Below, in pieces: positions 28,553 through 36,481 of a stretch of DNA of 64,000 nt. Numbering within the stretch: position 1 is the stretch's first letter; each line of letters starts with the position of its first letter. The notes under the pieces are model-generated. The model was not told where the DNA came from. It was given only the letters and a program-made list of their open reading frames with translations, and ran no database searches. Source of the DNA: Verrucomicrobiota bacterium (lineage in GTDB: Bacteria; Verrucomicrobiota; Verrucomicrobiia; Palsa-1439); assembly GCA_016871575.1 (NCBI GenBank), contig VHCW01000002.1, positions 50,073 to 114,072 on the forward strand. Reading direction: 5' to 3'. The position numbers and the translations under genes were made by a program.

Positions 28553-31500
28553 ATGCCCGAAAATCCTATGGTGCGGATGCAGGAGTTGTTGCGCGAACTG
28601 TTTCAGTTCGATTGTCAGGACCTCGATTTTGGCATTTACCGGGTGCTGAATTACCGGCGCAAACAGATCGAAGAGTTCATTGGCACGCGGCTACCGCAGG
28701 TCGTGGATGAGGCGTTCGCCCAATACGCGGCGGCGGACAAGGCGGCGGTCGAGCGGGAGTTGGAGGAGAAACGTCACGAGATTGTGGCGTCGCTGGGCGC
28801 GTCGGCGTTTGATGCGACCGGGCAGTTGGTGATGGCGTTTCGCGAGACGCCGCTCGGCAAGGTCTATATCGAGTTGGAGCAGAAGGCCAAAGTCGGTCAG
28901 GTCGCGGAGGAGTTGAAGGCGGGCGTCTATAACGACCTCTACACGTTCTTCTCCCGGTATTACGAGGATGGCGACGTGTTCTCCAAGCCGCGCCGGGGCA
29001 AGGTGGAGATTCCGTTTACCGGCCACGAGGACGTGGTGCTGCACTGGGCGAACAAAGACCAGTACTACATCAAGACCGGCGAGCAGTTCAAAAGTTACCG
29101 GTTCACCGTGGACAAACAGGCGGTGCAGTTTGCCCTGCGCAACGCCGCCACCGAGCACAACAACAACCAGCGCGAGAAACGCTATTTCGTCCTCGCCGAG
29201 GAATCACCGGTCGCCCACGACGACAAGGCCAGGACTTTGACGGTGTTCTTCGAGTATCGCCCGTTGACCAACACCGAGAAAAAGATTTACGGCAAGACCG
29301 AGAACCAGAAACCGCAGGACAAACTCAACGCCGTTGCCGAGGAGGCCGTTCTCAAACGGGTCAAGGACGCCACGTTGAAAGGCCGGCTGGCGCAGTCGGT
29401 CGGCGAGGGCAAACCGGGGCTGTTGCGGTATCACCTGAACCGGTTCGCGAAGAAAAACTCGACCGACTTTTTCATTCACAAAAACCTGCGCGGATTTCTG
29501 GAGCGGGAGTTGGACGATTTTCTCAAGACCGAGGTGTTGCGCGTGGACGAGTTGCTGGCGACGGGCGGCACGGTGGCGGCGCAACAGATCGCGCGCGGGC
29601 GCGTCGTGCGCGAGATTGCCGGCAAGATCATCGAGTTCCTCGCGCAGGTGGAGGATTTCCAGAAGAAACTGTTCGAGAAACGGAAGTTCGTCGTCCGCAC
29701 CGAATACTGCGTCACGCTCGACCGGCTGCCGGAAGCGATGTGGGACGAGGTGTTGAAGAACGAGGCGCAACTGGCCGAGTGGCGGGAATTGTATGCCATC
29801 ACGAAGAAGAAATTGGACAAGGCGTTTTTGAAGGAGCACGACAAGCTGGTCGTGGACACGCGCCACTTCCCGGAAGACTTCAAATGGCGGCTGTTGGCGT
29901 CATTCGATGATCTCGATGCCGCGCTCGACGGGTTGCTCATCAAGAGCGAGAACTTCCAAGCCCTCGCGCTGCTGCTGGCGAAATACCGGGACTCAGTTGA
30001 TACCACATACATCGATCCCCCATATAACACCGGAAGCGACGAGTTTGTTTACCGGGACAATTACCGGCACTCTTGTTGGGCGACAATGTTGGCGTCTCGG
30101 ATTCCGCTGGCGTTTCCCCTGATGAAGGAGAGCGGACTTTTCTTCATGAGCATCGACGACAATGAGTTTTCAACGGCTCAAAGACTGCTCGACTCTGGAT
30201 TTGTAGCTCAAAATTGGTTGGCGAATCTGATCTGGAATCGTGGACATAGCGCTCAAGCCGGCGTCTTTATGAAGTACCACGAATATGTGATGGCGTACGC
30301 CCGAGATGCAAGCCAAGTCAATCTTTCTAGAACCGGTGAAGGCGAGATCGACGCTGGCGCGATGAAGAAGCCGTCTAAGAGGCACGCCGTTCAAGAATTC
30401 ACTTTCCCACCCGGCGTTCGCGTGGACGCTCCTGATGGCACTGAGTTCAAAAAACGTTGGGGTGGGACTGAATGGGTTGAACTCGTATCCGGACGCATGA
30501 TTGTTAGGAAAGGCAAGCTGGCAAACGAAGTGACGCTCAGGGCTGCTTGGACTCAGAAGAATCAGATGGAACAGTATTTTCGTGGCAAACGCCCAGTCTT
30601 TGATTCAAAGAAACAGGAGGTGGTAGAGTTTTATTTTACCAGTTCGGGCAAACTGAAAGTCATCAAGCGACGCGAAGCGGTATCGCTGCCTTCCACCCTC
30701 CCAGACTATGGATCGGCGGGGGCAAACACGTCGGCTTTGGTAGATGTCGTCGGACATGAAGTTCCTTTCACACCGAAGCCGGTTAGGCTGATTATGGATC
30801 TGACGCGATGGTTCTCAAGCGATAAGGGAGTCCTGCTCGATTTTTTTGGCGGTTCTGGAACGTCGGCTCACTCCATCATCAATTTGAATCGCTCGACCGG
30901 CGCGCGTAGGAAGTATGTCTTGATAGAGATGGCAGCCCATTTCGACAACCTTTTGATTCCACGAATTAAGAAGGTGGTGTTCAGCGAAAGCTGGAAGGAG
31001 GGCAAGCCGGTGGGCGGCAAGGGTGTGAGTCATTTCCTGAAGTATCATCTGCTTGAGCAATACGAGGACACGCTGAACAATCTGGCGTTCCCGCGTGCGA
31101 AGGAAGGCGAGTTGGCGTTGAAGCAGTATGGCGACGAATATCTGTTGCGGTACATGCTCGATTTCGAGACGGCGGGGAGCGCGTCGTTGCTGGCGGTGGA
31201 GCAACTGCGGCATCCGTTCGATTACCGGCTCAAGGTGCAGGAGGGCGACGAGATCGTCGAGCGGCCGGTGGATTTGGTGGAGACGTTCAATTACCTGCTG
31301 GGATTGCAGGTGAGGAAGGTGCGCGAATTCCAGAACCCTCACCCTGACCCTCTCCCAAAGGGAGAGGGGAAACGCCGCTATCGGGTCACGATGGGCGAGG
31401 CGCGCAACGGCAAGAGCGTTGTGGTGGTGTGGCGCGACACGGACGGGTTGGAGTCGAGCAAAGAGGCATTGCAGCGTGACCGGCAGTTTGTGGAACGCGA

Positions 31501-31627
31501 AATCTTGCCGGCGTTGCTCGGCAAAGACGCTCAGCCCGACCGGCTGTTGGTGAACCAGCCGTATGCCGGTGAGGCGGAGGCGATTGAGCCGGAGTTCAAG
31601 CGGCTGATGTTCGCGCCGATTGGGTGA
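28553..31627 (+). CDS. mod: Type III restriction-modification DNA methyltransferase (Mod)
   Basis: 1024 residues; AAGGA ribosome site before ATG 28553. Beta-class N6-adenine methyltransferase: catalytic DPPY (YIDPPYNTG, near residue 488) precedes the AdoMet motif DFFGGSGTSAHS (near 765), with the presumed target-recognition region between. A long N-terminal region (about 1-470) precedes it, larger than in classic EcoP1-type Mods. It modifies one strand of an asymmetric site and supplies specificity to Res, whose gene follows at once. The recognition region is visibly less GC-rich than its flanks, and a short palindromic repeat near codon 927 adds NPHPDPLPKGEGK in frame. Site unknown. Confidence 0.92.
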   Translation: MPENPMVRMQELLRELFQFDCQDLDFGIYRVLNYRRKQIEEFIGTRLPQVVDEAFAQYAAADKAAVERELEEKRHEIVASLGASAFDATGQLVMAFRETPLGKVYIELEQKAKVGQVAEELKAGVYNDLYTFFSRYYEDGDVFSKPRRGKVEIPFTGHEDVVLHWANKDQYYIKTGEQFKSYRFTVDKQAVQFALRNAATEHNNNQREKRYFVLAEESPVAHDDKARTLTVFFEYRPLTNTEKKIYGKTENQKPQDKLNAVAEEAVLKRVKDATLKGRLAQSVGEGKPGLLRYHLNRFAKKNSTDFFIHKNLRGFLERELDDFLKTEVLRVDELLATGGTVAAQQIARGRVVREIAGKIIEFLAQVEDFQKKLFEKRKFVVRTEYCVTLDRLPEAMWDEVLKNEAQLAEWRELYAITKKKLDKAFLKEHDKLVVDTRHFPEDFKWRLLASFDDLDAALDGLLIKSENFQALALLLAKYRDSVDTTYIDPPYNTGSDEFVYRDNYRHSCWATMLASRIPLAFPLMKESGLFFMSIDDNEFSTAQRLLDSGFVAQNWLANLIWNRGHSAQAGVFMKYHEYVMAYARDASQVNLSRTGEGEIDAGAMKKPSKRHAVQEFTFPPGVRVDAPDGTEFKKRWGGTEWVELVSGRMIVRKGKLANEVTLRAAWTQKNQMEQYFRGKRPVFDSKKQEVVEFYFTSSGKLKVIKRREAVSLPSTLPDYGSAGANTSALVDVVGHEVPFTPKPVRLIMDLTRWFSSDKGVLLDFFGGSGTSAHSIINLNRSTGARRKYVLIEMAAHFDNLLIPRIKKVVFSESWKEGKPVGGKGVSHFLKYHLLEQYEDTLNNLAFPRAKEGELALKQYGDEYLLRYMLDFETAGSASLLAVEQLRHPFDYRLKVQEGDEIVERPVDLVETFNYLLGLQVRKVREFQNPHPDPLPKGEGKRRYRVTMGEARNGKSVVVVWRDTDGLESSKEALQRDRQFVEREILPALLGKDAQPDRLLVNQPYAGEAEAIEPEFKRLMFAPIG
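31336..31369. repeat. REP-like palindrome inserted in frame in mod
   Basis: CCCTCTCCC and GGGAGAGGG (31348-31356, 31360-31368) flank AAA, preceded by CCCTCACCCTGA. This is the widespread intergenic palindrome that translates as PHPDPLPKGEG. It adds about 12 codons without a stop or frameshift. Confidence 0.8.
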
Positions 31628-31632
31628 ACGCC

Positions 31633-34600
31633 ATGCCAAACGGATACGAACCACAGATTCCGTTGTTGCAGAACCGGCTGGCGTTGTTCCGGTTTTTCTG
31701 TCGGCAACTCGGGGCGGAGGCGGGGTTCAAGCCGCTGCGCGAGTTGTTGAAGAACGCCCGGCAAGGGTATGGCGATGACGGGCAGAGTCATTTCTATCAG
31801 GTCGTGGCCGGTCAGGCCGGGTTGCGGTTGCCGGTGGTGAAGCTGGCGGAATACGACCTACGGATCAAAGGCTACGTCGAACGGCTGAATCAGGGGCGGA
31901 CGCCGAAGGTGCAGTTGCTCTATTTCCAATGGCTGGCGGCGTTGTTCAGCGAATACTTCCTCGACCGGTATTTCGGCGAGACGGAGGCGTTGCGGAAGGA
32001 GTTGAACCGCTTTGTCACCGAACTGCTGTTGCCGGTGGACATGGCGTTCGAGGATGACGACCTGTCGAAGCTGGCGTTCTGGATGGCGACCGGCAGCGGC
32101 AAGACGCTGATCATGCACATGAACATCTGGCAGGCGCAGCATTACGCCGGCAAGGCGGGGCGGAAGTTCGACAACGTGCTGTTGGTCACGCCGAATGAGG
32201 GATTGTCGCGGCAGCATCTCGGCGAGTTGGCCAAGAGCGGCATCGCGGCGCGGCATTACGGGGAATCGGCGAGCGGGTTGCTGACGACGAGCGAGTTGCC
32301 GGTCACGGTGATCGAGATCACCAAGTTGACGGAGAACAAGCGGGGCGGCGGGTTGAGCGTGGACGTGGAGGCGTTCGGGCCGAATAATCTGTTGTTCGTG
32401 GACGAAGGGCATCGCGGGGCGAGCGGCGAGGTGTGGCGGACGTTACGTGAGCGGGTGGCCGAGCAGGGGTTCACGTTTGAGTACAGCGCGACGTTCGGGC
32501 AGATCGTCAATGGCGCGAGCGACGACGACAAACACCGGGCGTTGCTGGATGAATACGCGCACGCCATCTTGTTCGACTATTCCTACCCGCACTTCTACGA
32601 GGACGGCTACGGGAAGGATTACTGGGTGGTGAACGTCCGCGATGACACCGACACGTTCAATGACTGGATGATGCTGGCGAACCTGCTGTCGTTCTTCGAG
32701 CAGGTGGTGGTTTTCGAGGAGCGCGGCGAGACGTTCCGCCCGTATGCGATTGAGCGTCCGCTTTGGGTGTTCGTTGGGCACAGCGTGACCGGGGGCAAGA
32801 CACGCGAGGATCAGGCCAGCTTGACCGACGTGGAGGAGATTGTCGCGTTTTTCGACAAGTTCCTGAAACAAGGCGCGACATGGACGAAGCGGATCGAGAA
32901 GCTGTTTGCCGGTGCCAGCGGATTGAAGAACCCGCAGGGCGACGACCTTTTTGTGGGACGGTTTGAGTATCTGCGGCAGAAAGGCTGGGAGGCCGGGAAG
33001 GTGTACGAGCGGATTATCCGGCAGGTGTTGCGCGGGCGGCCGGGCGAGACGTTGCGGGCGGCGACACTCAAAATTGCCGAGGGCGAAATCGGGTTGCGGG
33101 TCGGCACGGATTACTTTGGCGTGATCAACATCGGCGACGTGCCGGGCTTGATGACGCTGTTGGAGGAAGGCAAGATCGCCCGCGAGGATGACGCAGTGCA
33201 TCCGAGTTCGCTCTTTGACGAAATCAACGAGGCGCAGTCACCGGTCAATGTGCTCATCGGGGCGCGGAAATTCATGGAAGGCTGGGACAGCTTCCGCGTG
33301 GCGAGCATGGGGTTGATGAATATCGGGCGCGGGGAAGGCTCGCAGATCATCCAGTTGTTCGGGCGCGGCGTGCGATTGCACGGCAAGGCCAACACGCTCA
33401 AGCGCAGCGGCGCGTTGGAGCCGGGCGCAGCGCCGAAGCATATCCAGTTACTGGAGACGCTGAACATTTTCGGTGTGCGCGCCAACTACATGCAGCGGTT
33501 TCGGGAGGAGTTGCAGAAGGAAGGCGTCGAGACGGATTGGGAGTTGGTGGAAGTCCCTATCCAGACCGAGAAGAGTTTTCTCAAGCGGGGTTTGCAGGTC
33601 TTGCGATTACCGGAAGGCGCGGAGTTTGCCTCCGCTGAAAGCGTCGTCGCAGCAGTGGACGACTCCGTCCGGGTCTCGCTGGATTTGCGACCGCGCGTCG
33701 AGATGGCCGATTCGGGCCGGCAAGTGGAATGGGCCGACCGGGCCGGTGGGCAGGATCGGGCGGCGGAGTTGAAAGCGCTGGCCGGTTGGTTTGATTGGGA
33801 TCGCCTCTATTTCGACGCCCTCGAATACAAGCACGCGGCCGGGATGGAAAATCTGGCGTTCACGCCCGCCACGGCGCGAGAAATCATCGAGCGGGGCAAG
33901 TTTGAGTTGTATTGCGCCGACGACCAACTCGTCCCCGGTGGTTTTGGCTCAATGCGGCGAACCGAAGACATTGCCGGTGCGGTGCTGAGAAAATATCTCG
34001 CCACACTCTACACACGCGCCAACCGGGGCTGGGAACAGTTGAACTTGCGCTTGACCGATCTGACTCCGCAAGACCCGAACTTGGCGTTTGACCGATACGA
34101 AGTCACAACCAAGAGCGACTTTGCGAAGACGATTCGCAAACTGGTCAACGAAGCGAACGACCTCTACAAGAAGGACCTCGTTCAATTCCCGACCATCCAC
34201 TTCGACCACAACCTCTACCAACCGCTGTTGGCCTATGACGCCCAAAAGCGATTCGACAGCAACCCGCCGTCGCTGTATCCCAGCGAAACCCAATTTGTGA
34301 AAGACCTGCGCGATTGGCTACAGAAGAGCCCATCGGCGGTGGCGGGTAAAGAGGTCTATCTGCTCCGCAATCTCACGCGGGGCCGGGGCATCAGCTTCTT
34401 CAATCCCAAAGACGGCGAGGCGTTCTACCCCGACTTCATTTTGTGGGTCGTCGAAAACGACCAGCAAGCAATTGCCTTCATAGACCCACACGGTTTGCGT
34501 AACGCCCGCGGTATTGACGATCCCAAAATTCAACTCCATCGCAGATTGGCGGAGTTTCAGCCATCCCTCCAAAGGAGTTGTCCTCAGTGGAAGATTACCC

Positions 34601-34761
34601 TCACGGCCTTCATCGTGTCGCCGACACCGCACGATACGCTCAAGCAAACGTCATGGCTGTATAGCGAGACCCGAACAAAGGACCAGTTGGCAGCCGAACA
34701 TCTTCTGTTTCAGGAGGGGATCGACTACATCGCCAACATCTGGCGGGGCACTACGGGTTGA
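31633..34761 (+). CDS. res: Type III restriction enzyme, DEAD/DEAH helicase-nuclease subunit (Res)
   Basis: 1042 residues. ATG 31633 is preferred to the GTG at 31624 that overlaps the mod stop. SF2 helicase motifs: Walker A ATGSGKT (near 155), LLVTPNEGLS, DEGH box FVDEGHRGAS, and late motifs MEGWDSFRVASMGLMNIGRG and IIQLFGRGVRLHG. The C-terminus carries a restriction-nuclease-like region, YPDFILWVVE (near 933) and AIAFIDPHGL (near 948), where the usual lysine position is a histidine. With Mod it would translocate and cleave unmodified DNA. The last residues run into a remnant of another methylase gene, so the extreme C-terminus (RGTTG) may be non-native. Confidence 0.92.
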   Translation: MPNGYEPQIPLLQNRLALFRFFCRQLGAEAGFKPLRELLKNARQGYGDDGQSHFYQVVAGQAGLRLPVVKLAEYDLRIKGYVERLNQGRTPKVQLLYFQWLAALFSEYFLDRYFGETEALRKELNRFVTELLLPVDMAFEDDDLSKLAFWMATGSGKTLIMHMNIWQAQHYAGKAGRKFDNVLLVTPNEGLSRQHLGELAKSGIAARHYGESASGLLTTSELPVTVIEITKLTENKRGGGLSVDVEAFGPNNLLFVDEGHRGASGEVWRTLRERVAEQGFTFEYSATFGQIVNGASDDDKHRALLDEYAHAILFDYSYPHFYEDGYGKDYWVVNVRDDTDTFNDWMMLANLLSFFEQVVVFEERGETFRPYAIERPLWVFVGHSVTGGKTREDQASLTDVEEIVAFFDKFLKQGATWTKRIEKLFAGASGLKNPQGDDLFVGRFEYLRQKGWEAGKVYERIIRQVLRGRPGETLRAATLKIAEGEIGLRVGTDYFGVINIGDVPGLMTLLEEGKIAREDDAVHPSSLFDEINEAQSPVNVLIGARKFMEGWDSFRVASMGLMNIGRGEGSQIIQLFGRGVRLHGKANTLKRSGALEPGAAPKHIQLLETLNIFGVRANYMQRFREELQKEGVETDWELVEVPIQTEKSFLKRGLQVLRLPEGAEFASAESVVAAVDDSVRVSLDLRPRVEMADSGRQVEWADRAGGQDRAAELKALAGWFDWDRLYFDALEYKHAAGMENLAFTPATAREIIERGKFELYCADDQLVPGGFGSMRRTEDIAGAVLRKYLATLYTRANRGWEQLNLRLTDLTPQDPNLAFDRYEVTTKSDFAKTIRKLVNEANDLYKKDLVQFPTIHFDHNLYQPLLAYDAQKRFDSNPPSLYPSETQFVKDLRDWLQKSPSAVAGKEVYLLRNLTRGRGISFFNPKDGEAFYPDFILWVVENDQQAIAFIDPHGLRNARGIDDPKIQLHRRLAEFQPSLQRSCPQWKITLTAFIVSPTPHDTLKQTSWLYSETRTKDQLAAEHLLFQEGIDYIANIWRGTTG

Positions 34762-34907
34762 CGGCGGAGGAGTTGGATTTCATCCTGAACTACGACACCC
34801 GCCTTCGCTCAACGACAAGCTTCCGACTTCGCGCGTTGCGCTTCGACGGACAAGTCGGCGGGCTGGTCAAGTACCGCCTCGGCCGCGACGCCGGAGAAGA
34901 GGAGTAG
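34749..34907 (+). pseudogene. C-terminal remnant of a PglX/type IIG-like methyltransferase
   Basis: In the frame +1 to the res gene the translation HYGLTAEELDFILNYD ... VKYRLGRDAGEEE ends at the TAG of 34905-34907. The family end normally reads ELDFIINYDIKYRMG with an acidic tail. Here about 24 residues between NYD and VKYR come from the palindromic repeat at 34797-34862. No upstream part of such a gene exists; it abuts or overlaps the 3' end of res. I infer a decayed second restriction-modification or BREX-type gene. Confidence 0.55.
34797..34862. repeat. Short palindromic repeat, copy 2 (longer)
   Basis: Outer CCCGCC pairs with GGCGGG. It contains CCGCCTTCGCTCAA and GGACAAGT as in copy 1 (28254-28286, opposite orientation), with about 40 extra bases between them. 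It interrupts the methylase remnant. Confidence 0.55.
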
Positions 34908-34916
34908 CCGGCGCGC

Positions 34917-35399
34917 TCAGGAAGCGAGCGTGAGTTCGCCGGCCGGGCCGTTGTAGATCAGCACAAACCGTTGCAGAAAATCCCGGCCCAACAAGGCAAT
35001 GAAACCTTGCGGTTGGAGCGGCACGCCGATGGCCCGAGAAGCGTTGACCGTGAGATTTGTTCCCATCAGCGTCAGGCGAACGGGAAAGACCGGCTTCGGC
35101 GATGCGGTATGGGAAGCGGAGGAAATGTTGACGACATCAATTGGTGCAACGCCAAGCGTCTGGGCAACGGACTCGTCCACGCAACACCCGCTGGCACCGG
35201 TATCCACAAGCGCCGCGCCGGTGATCGGTGCGGGCACGGGTTGTCCGGTAGCCACGAGTTTGTCTTCCCATTCCTTGGAGACGCCCACGGAAACCATCAC
35301 GGCTGGACCTTTGACGCGCAGCACCCGCGCCGCAGGGATCGAAACAGTTTTGCCGTCGGGCGATTTCCCTTGGCCGCTATATTGCAGGTGCAGGGGCAT
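34917..35399 (-). CDS. Retropepsin-like aspartic protease
   Basis: 160 residues. The catalytic motif ALVDTGASGCCVD (near residue 67) has the DTGA(S/T) signature of single-domain aspartyl proteases, and the second hydrophobic-glycine motif LLGRDFLQRF lies near the C-terminus. Retropepsins act as homodimers, each subunit giving one Asp. There is no signal peptide. Its start overlaps the end of the small gene upstream by 23 bases, so the two form a pair. The target is unknown; it lies next to a type III system, convergent with res. Confidence 0.85.
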   Translation of the reverse strand: MPLHLQYSGQGKSPDGKTVSIPAARVLRVKGPAVMVSVGVSKEWEDKLVATGQPVPAPITGAALVDTGASGCCVDESVAQTLGVAPIDVVNISSASHTASPKPVFPVRLTLMGTNLTVNASRAIGVPLQPQGFIALLGRDFLQRFVLIYNGPAGELTLAS

Positions 35400-35640
35400 G
35401 GATCAGGCCGAAGGTAAGCGCGGGAATCGTGACCTTCTCTTCGTTGGCGGTCACTTGGCGGACAAGGAAGGGCTGGTTGCCAAAACGATCAATGCCGACG
35501 CGCAACGCTTCCTCGAACGAATCGCACGCCGCCACAAATTCGTCGCCTTTCACCACGACAAACTTGTTCGGGTACACGCCCAGCCATTCGGCGCGCTTGC
35601 CCTCGAAAAACTTGATTTCACGTTCCAAAGCCATTGGCAT
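35377..35640 (-). CDS. Small conserved protein, DUF5678-like
   Basis: 87 residues. AGGAGA lies before the ATG at 35640; ATG 35634 is equally possible. The core (WLGVYPNKFVVVKGDEFVA, followed by FEEALRVGIDRFG) resembles the small DUF5678 family, which is often encoded beside retropepsin-like genes. The C-terminal third is translated from bases that also encode the start of the protease. No signal peptide. Function unknown; perhaps the partner or substrate of the protease. Confidence 0.7.
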   Translation of the reverse strand: MPMALEREIKFFEGKRAEWLGVYPNKFVVVKGDEFVAACDSFEEALRVGIDRFGNQPFLVRQVTANEEKVTIPALTFGLIHAPAPAI

Positions 35641-35890
35641 TGTCTCCTGTCACGGCACACACTACCCGTCAGGCATCGTTGGCGCAAGCGGTAAAACGGG
35701 GCTCGCAATGGACGCCAACGTGCGGTAGATAAGCCGTGCGAGCAGCAGTGCTCGCCCCGCGGCGAGCCATTACGCCTGTGGGACTGGTCGTTCCACTTCC
35801 GGTTTTTGGTTTGCGCTCTCCGCCGGACAAAAAGACAGACTGTGCATTTCTACCTCAAACCAGCTAGAATTGTGCAGAACCTTAGAAAAG

Positions 35891-36427
35891 ATGAATGCCG
35901 CATTGACACCCGTTGTTCTCACCGCTACTGACGCCCGCTACCCGTCGCGGTTGCGTGAACGCTTGGACACAGAAGCCCCGACACAGTTGACCGCACTCGG
36001 CAACCTCGATCTGCTCGACCTGCCCAAGATTGCGCTGTTCTGCTCCGCCCGTTGTCCCGGCAGCGCCATCCTCGCCACTTACGACCAATCCGCCCGTTGG
36101 CGCGACGAAGGCCGCTGCATCATCAGCGGCTTCCATTCGCCGGTGGAGAAGGAATGTCTCCGCATCCTCCTGCGCGGCACGTCGCCGGTCATCATCTGTC
36201 CTGCCCGGTCATTGCCCAAGCGTATTCCACCCGACTGGCAGAAACCGCTGACCGATGGCCGGCTGCTGATCCTCTCCTGCTTCACCGACAAAGACCGTCG
36301 CGTCGTTTCCGAACTCGCCATCCGCCGCAACCGTTTCGTCGCCGCGTTGGCCGACGCCCATTATTTCGCCCACATCGCCCCCGGCAGCCACACCGCCCAA
36401 CTTTCACAAGCAATAGCCAGTTGGTGA
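35891..36427 (+). CDS. DprA/SLOG-like protein
   Basis: 178 residues from ATG 35891 (weak AGAAAAG ribosome site; a TAGAAT -10-like hexamer lies at 35865). The Rossmann-like core reads IALFCSARCPGSAILATYD, IISGFHSPVEKECLRILLRG and PVIICPARSLP, matching the DNA-processing protein A/SMF superfamily (SLOG fold). It is shorter than full DprA (about 360 residues) and lacks the N-terminal SAM and C-terminal winged helix. Such short forms occur near restriction-modification and other defence genes; a nucleotide- or DNA-binding role is inferred. The region 35641-35890 has only a GCGAGCA/TGCTCGC hairpin (35738-35755). Confidence 0.75.
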   Translation: MNAALTPVVLTATDARYPSRLRERLDTEAPTQLTALGNLDLLDLPKIALFCSARCPGSAILATYDQSARWRDEGRCIISGFHSPVEKECLRILLRGTSPVIICPARSLPKRIPPDWQKPLTDGRLLILSCFTDKDRRVVSELAIRRNRFVAALADAHYFAHIAPGSHTAQLSQAIASW

Positions 36428-36481
36428 GCAAAGTGGTTGCAGACCATCCCACAAGACAGGTAGGCAGGATGCCTGTTCAAC

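Noticed and set aside
36428..36481. Terminator between the DprA-like and DUF1566 genes
   Set aside because: AGGCA/TGCCT forms only a 5-bp stem and no T-run follows.
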